From the NCBI GenBank assembly GCA_003640335.1, contig RBKG01000169.1, positions 1-7,765 on the forward strand: a stretch of 7,765 nucleotides of DNA, given 5' to 3'. Position numbers and translations under genes: made by a program. Under the pieces are notes generated by a model that was not told the DNA's origin, did no database searches, and saw only the letters and a list, made by a program, of their open reading frames with translations. Numbering within the stretch: the stretch's first letter is position 1; every line of letters begins with the position of its first letter. Of this stretch, positions 6,434-7,765 are shown piece after piece. Source of the stretch: Porphyromonas sp. (GTDB lineage Bacteria; Bacteroidota; Bacteroidia; Bacteroidales; Porphyromonadaceae).

Positions 6434-7765
6434 TTATTTTAGTGGGATAAATAATTGAGATATTTTTCTAGTATTTCCATCTACCGTTGGAATAATTGGG
6501 TTAAGAAGCCAATACCTCTGACCATTAGAATCAGCATCAATCGCTCTTAGTTGCTTATCTGTACAGAGGTACATCCCAGAAGCACGACTTCTAATAGTCC
6601 ATAAGCCGTTTTGATGTTGTTCCAAGTCCCATTTGTGTCTTTTGTAAGGCATCGATGTTATATAACTTTCCGTTAGAATTTGTCCTCCATCAATCCCTAG
6701 ATGTATAAGATTCATCCCGTCGTTGTAGCCTAGCAATTCAACACGAAGATACTGGTTATTCAATTTAATGGGTTGGAAAGTCTTAGGATTACATAGAATA
6801 TAGTTGATGGCAGGAAATACATTATGCAAAATCCCCGATATATATTTAATCTTTAAGGGAGTATTTGATATAAGGTCTGGGATAGGGAGTATAGCATCCT
6901 CACCTCGCCCTAGCATTAGAAATGAATTATCATTCCTAATACCCTTTTCCCATGCTCTAATATCTAAAGATTCAATAGTTCCCTCTTTATAAAATGTAGC
7001 TACACTTAGAAGGGATTTTTCTGGAATATAATCACTTCCACCTTGACGGTATACCACAGAAATATCAGTTGAGTTTTTCTCCACCTTATTTCTTAGAGTA
7101 GGATCTATGTTTATCTTGTTATCCCAAATTCTGGCCTCCAACTTCTTCACATCTTCGGCAGAAAATATTGAAGAGTTTGCAGACACTCGTAGGTCTATGT
7201 AGGGACCAATGTAGTACTTTGTCACAATATGTGTACCATATTTTGATATTAAATCTGCGGCACTTAATTGAGACAAATCACTAACAAACCTTTTATTGAG
7301 ATAGAATTCCAGATTTTTAGGATCAGATAAATCATACATTATAACCTTATCCTTTCTGTAGATAAAGGAATTGTATGTATGACTTTTCTTGTTGTTCCGA
7401 GAAACATCTGTTGTAACGTACGACAAAGTATTCGACTTATACGTTGCAGTAGTAGAAAAGCGAATAGAATCAATTGAAGTCGTTTTACTTAAATCTTGAT
7501 GGAGCTCTTGGTGAAGGTCTAAGCTCCCGTAAGCATTTACAATAGGATGAAGATTTTCTTCCTCGATTGCCCTTCCAAATGGAGACCACGGAGCAGTTCC
7601 ATTTGATATAATACTGTAGTCAGTAAATCCCCCTGCATCAGTAAATGAACTCTTGAGAAGATTAAACCCTTTTCCGAGATATCGTTCTGGGAGTAGACCG
7701 CTTTCTGCAATACGAAAATCAGTATAGCTAGGAACATTCCAGCTATCTAGTATAGCTTTTTCAGG
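6434..7765 (-). CDS. MACPF (membrane attack complex/perforin) domain protein, 5' end cut by window
   Basis: The frame is open from the right edge to TAA at 6434-6436, giving 443 residues without the start. Numbering from the edge, an early segment (PERYLGKGFNLLKSSF, 26-41) fits the beginning of Bacteroidales MACPF domains. The MACPF signature is seen as LISKYGTHIVTKYYIGP, with YGTH at 176-179 (7240-7229). Two signature positions differ: Ile replaces the aromatic after His, and Gly-Pro replaces the usual Gly-Gly. The segment SFLMLGRGEDAILPIPDLI (about 281-299) probably closes the MACPF domain. The last roughly 100 residues form a separate beta-rich domain (KWDLEQHQNGLWTIRSR, then GQRYWLLNP), possibly a trefoil or lectin-like fold. 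Relatives in gut Bacteroides include pore-forming secreted antimicrobial proteins; others have no known role. The signal peptide or lipobox would lie in the missing N-terminus. Base content is lower in G+C than the neighbouring operon, hinting at accessory origin. Confidence 0.85.
   Translation of the reverse strand, partial: PEKAILDSWNVPSYTDFRIAESGLLPERYLGKGFNLLKSSFTDAGGFTDYSIISNGTAPWSPFGRAIEEENLHPIVNAYGSLDLHQELHQDLSKTTSIDSIRFSTTATYKSNTLSYVTTDVSRNNKKSHTYNSFIYRKDKVIMYDLSDPKNLEFYLNKRFVSDLSQLSAADLISKYGTHIVTKYYIGPYIDLRVSANSSIFSAEDVKKLEARIWDNKINIDPTLRNKVEKNSTDISVVYRQGGSDYIPEKSLLSVATFYKEGTIESLDIRAWEKGIRNDNSFLMLGRGEDAILPIPDLISNTPLKIKYISGILHNVFPAINYILCNPKTFQPIKLNNQYLRVELLGYNDGMNLIHLGIDGGQILTESYITSMPYKRHKWDLEQHQNGLWTIRSRASGMYLCTDKQLRAIDADSNGQRYWLLNPIIPTVDGNTRKISQLFIPLK

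Noticed and set aside
7424..7426. TTG as a start codon for the MACPF gene
   Set aside because: The same frame stays open without a stop to the right edge and the upstream residues fit a MACPF domain, so this TTG is an internal leucine codon.
7537..7737. Minus-strand open frame inside the right end
   Set aside because: It lies in a different frame from the MACPF gene, which covers the same bases with a family match.

Overview
The window looks like a Bacteroidota chromosome, most likely order Bacteroidales and possibly Porphyromonas-like; genus is not resolvable by eye. The reasons are an LpxC-FabZ fusion, the order lpxD then lpxC/fabZ, a long divergent PurM, a TAnnTTTG-type -7 promoter box, A/T-rich gene leaders instead of Shine-Dalgarno sequences, and a Bacteroidales-type MACPF protein. 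Every gene I can support is on the minus strand, so transcription runs from high to low coordinates.

Region 1 (7765 to 6434) is the C-terminal 443 codons of a MACPF (membrane attack complex/perforin) domain protein whose start lies beyond the right edge. It is visibly more AT-rich than the rest. A perfect 20-bp inverted repeat lies 25 bases past its stop codon, in a 212-base spacer.

Region 2 (6270 to 1) is one closely packed gene run that probably forms an operon. It begins at a candidate promoter at 6263-6270. The order is an exported glucosaminidase with two LysM domains (peptidoglycan hydrolysis), purM (purine synthesis), prfA (peptide chain release factor 1), pyrF (pyrimidine synthesis), lpxD, and the bifunctional lpxC/fabZ (lipid A and fatty acid synthesis), which is cut by the left edge. 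Gaps between genes are 34, 42, 19 and 6 bases, then an 8-base overlap. The run therefore joins cell-wall remodelling, nucleotide supply, translation termination and outer-membrane lipid A synthesis in one transcription direction. I saw no promoter-like box or terminator inside it.

No tRNA, rRNA, CRISPR array or transposase was seen. The operon is ordinary core genome. The most interesting material is the MACPF gene, related to the family that includes the Bacteroidales secreted antimicrobial proteins, with a C-terminal domain that may be a carbohydrate-binding trefoil, and the structured spacer beside it.
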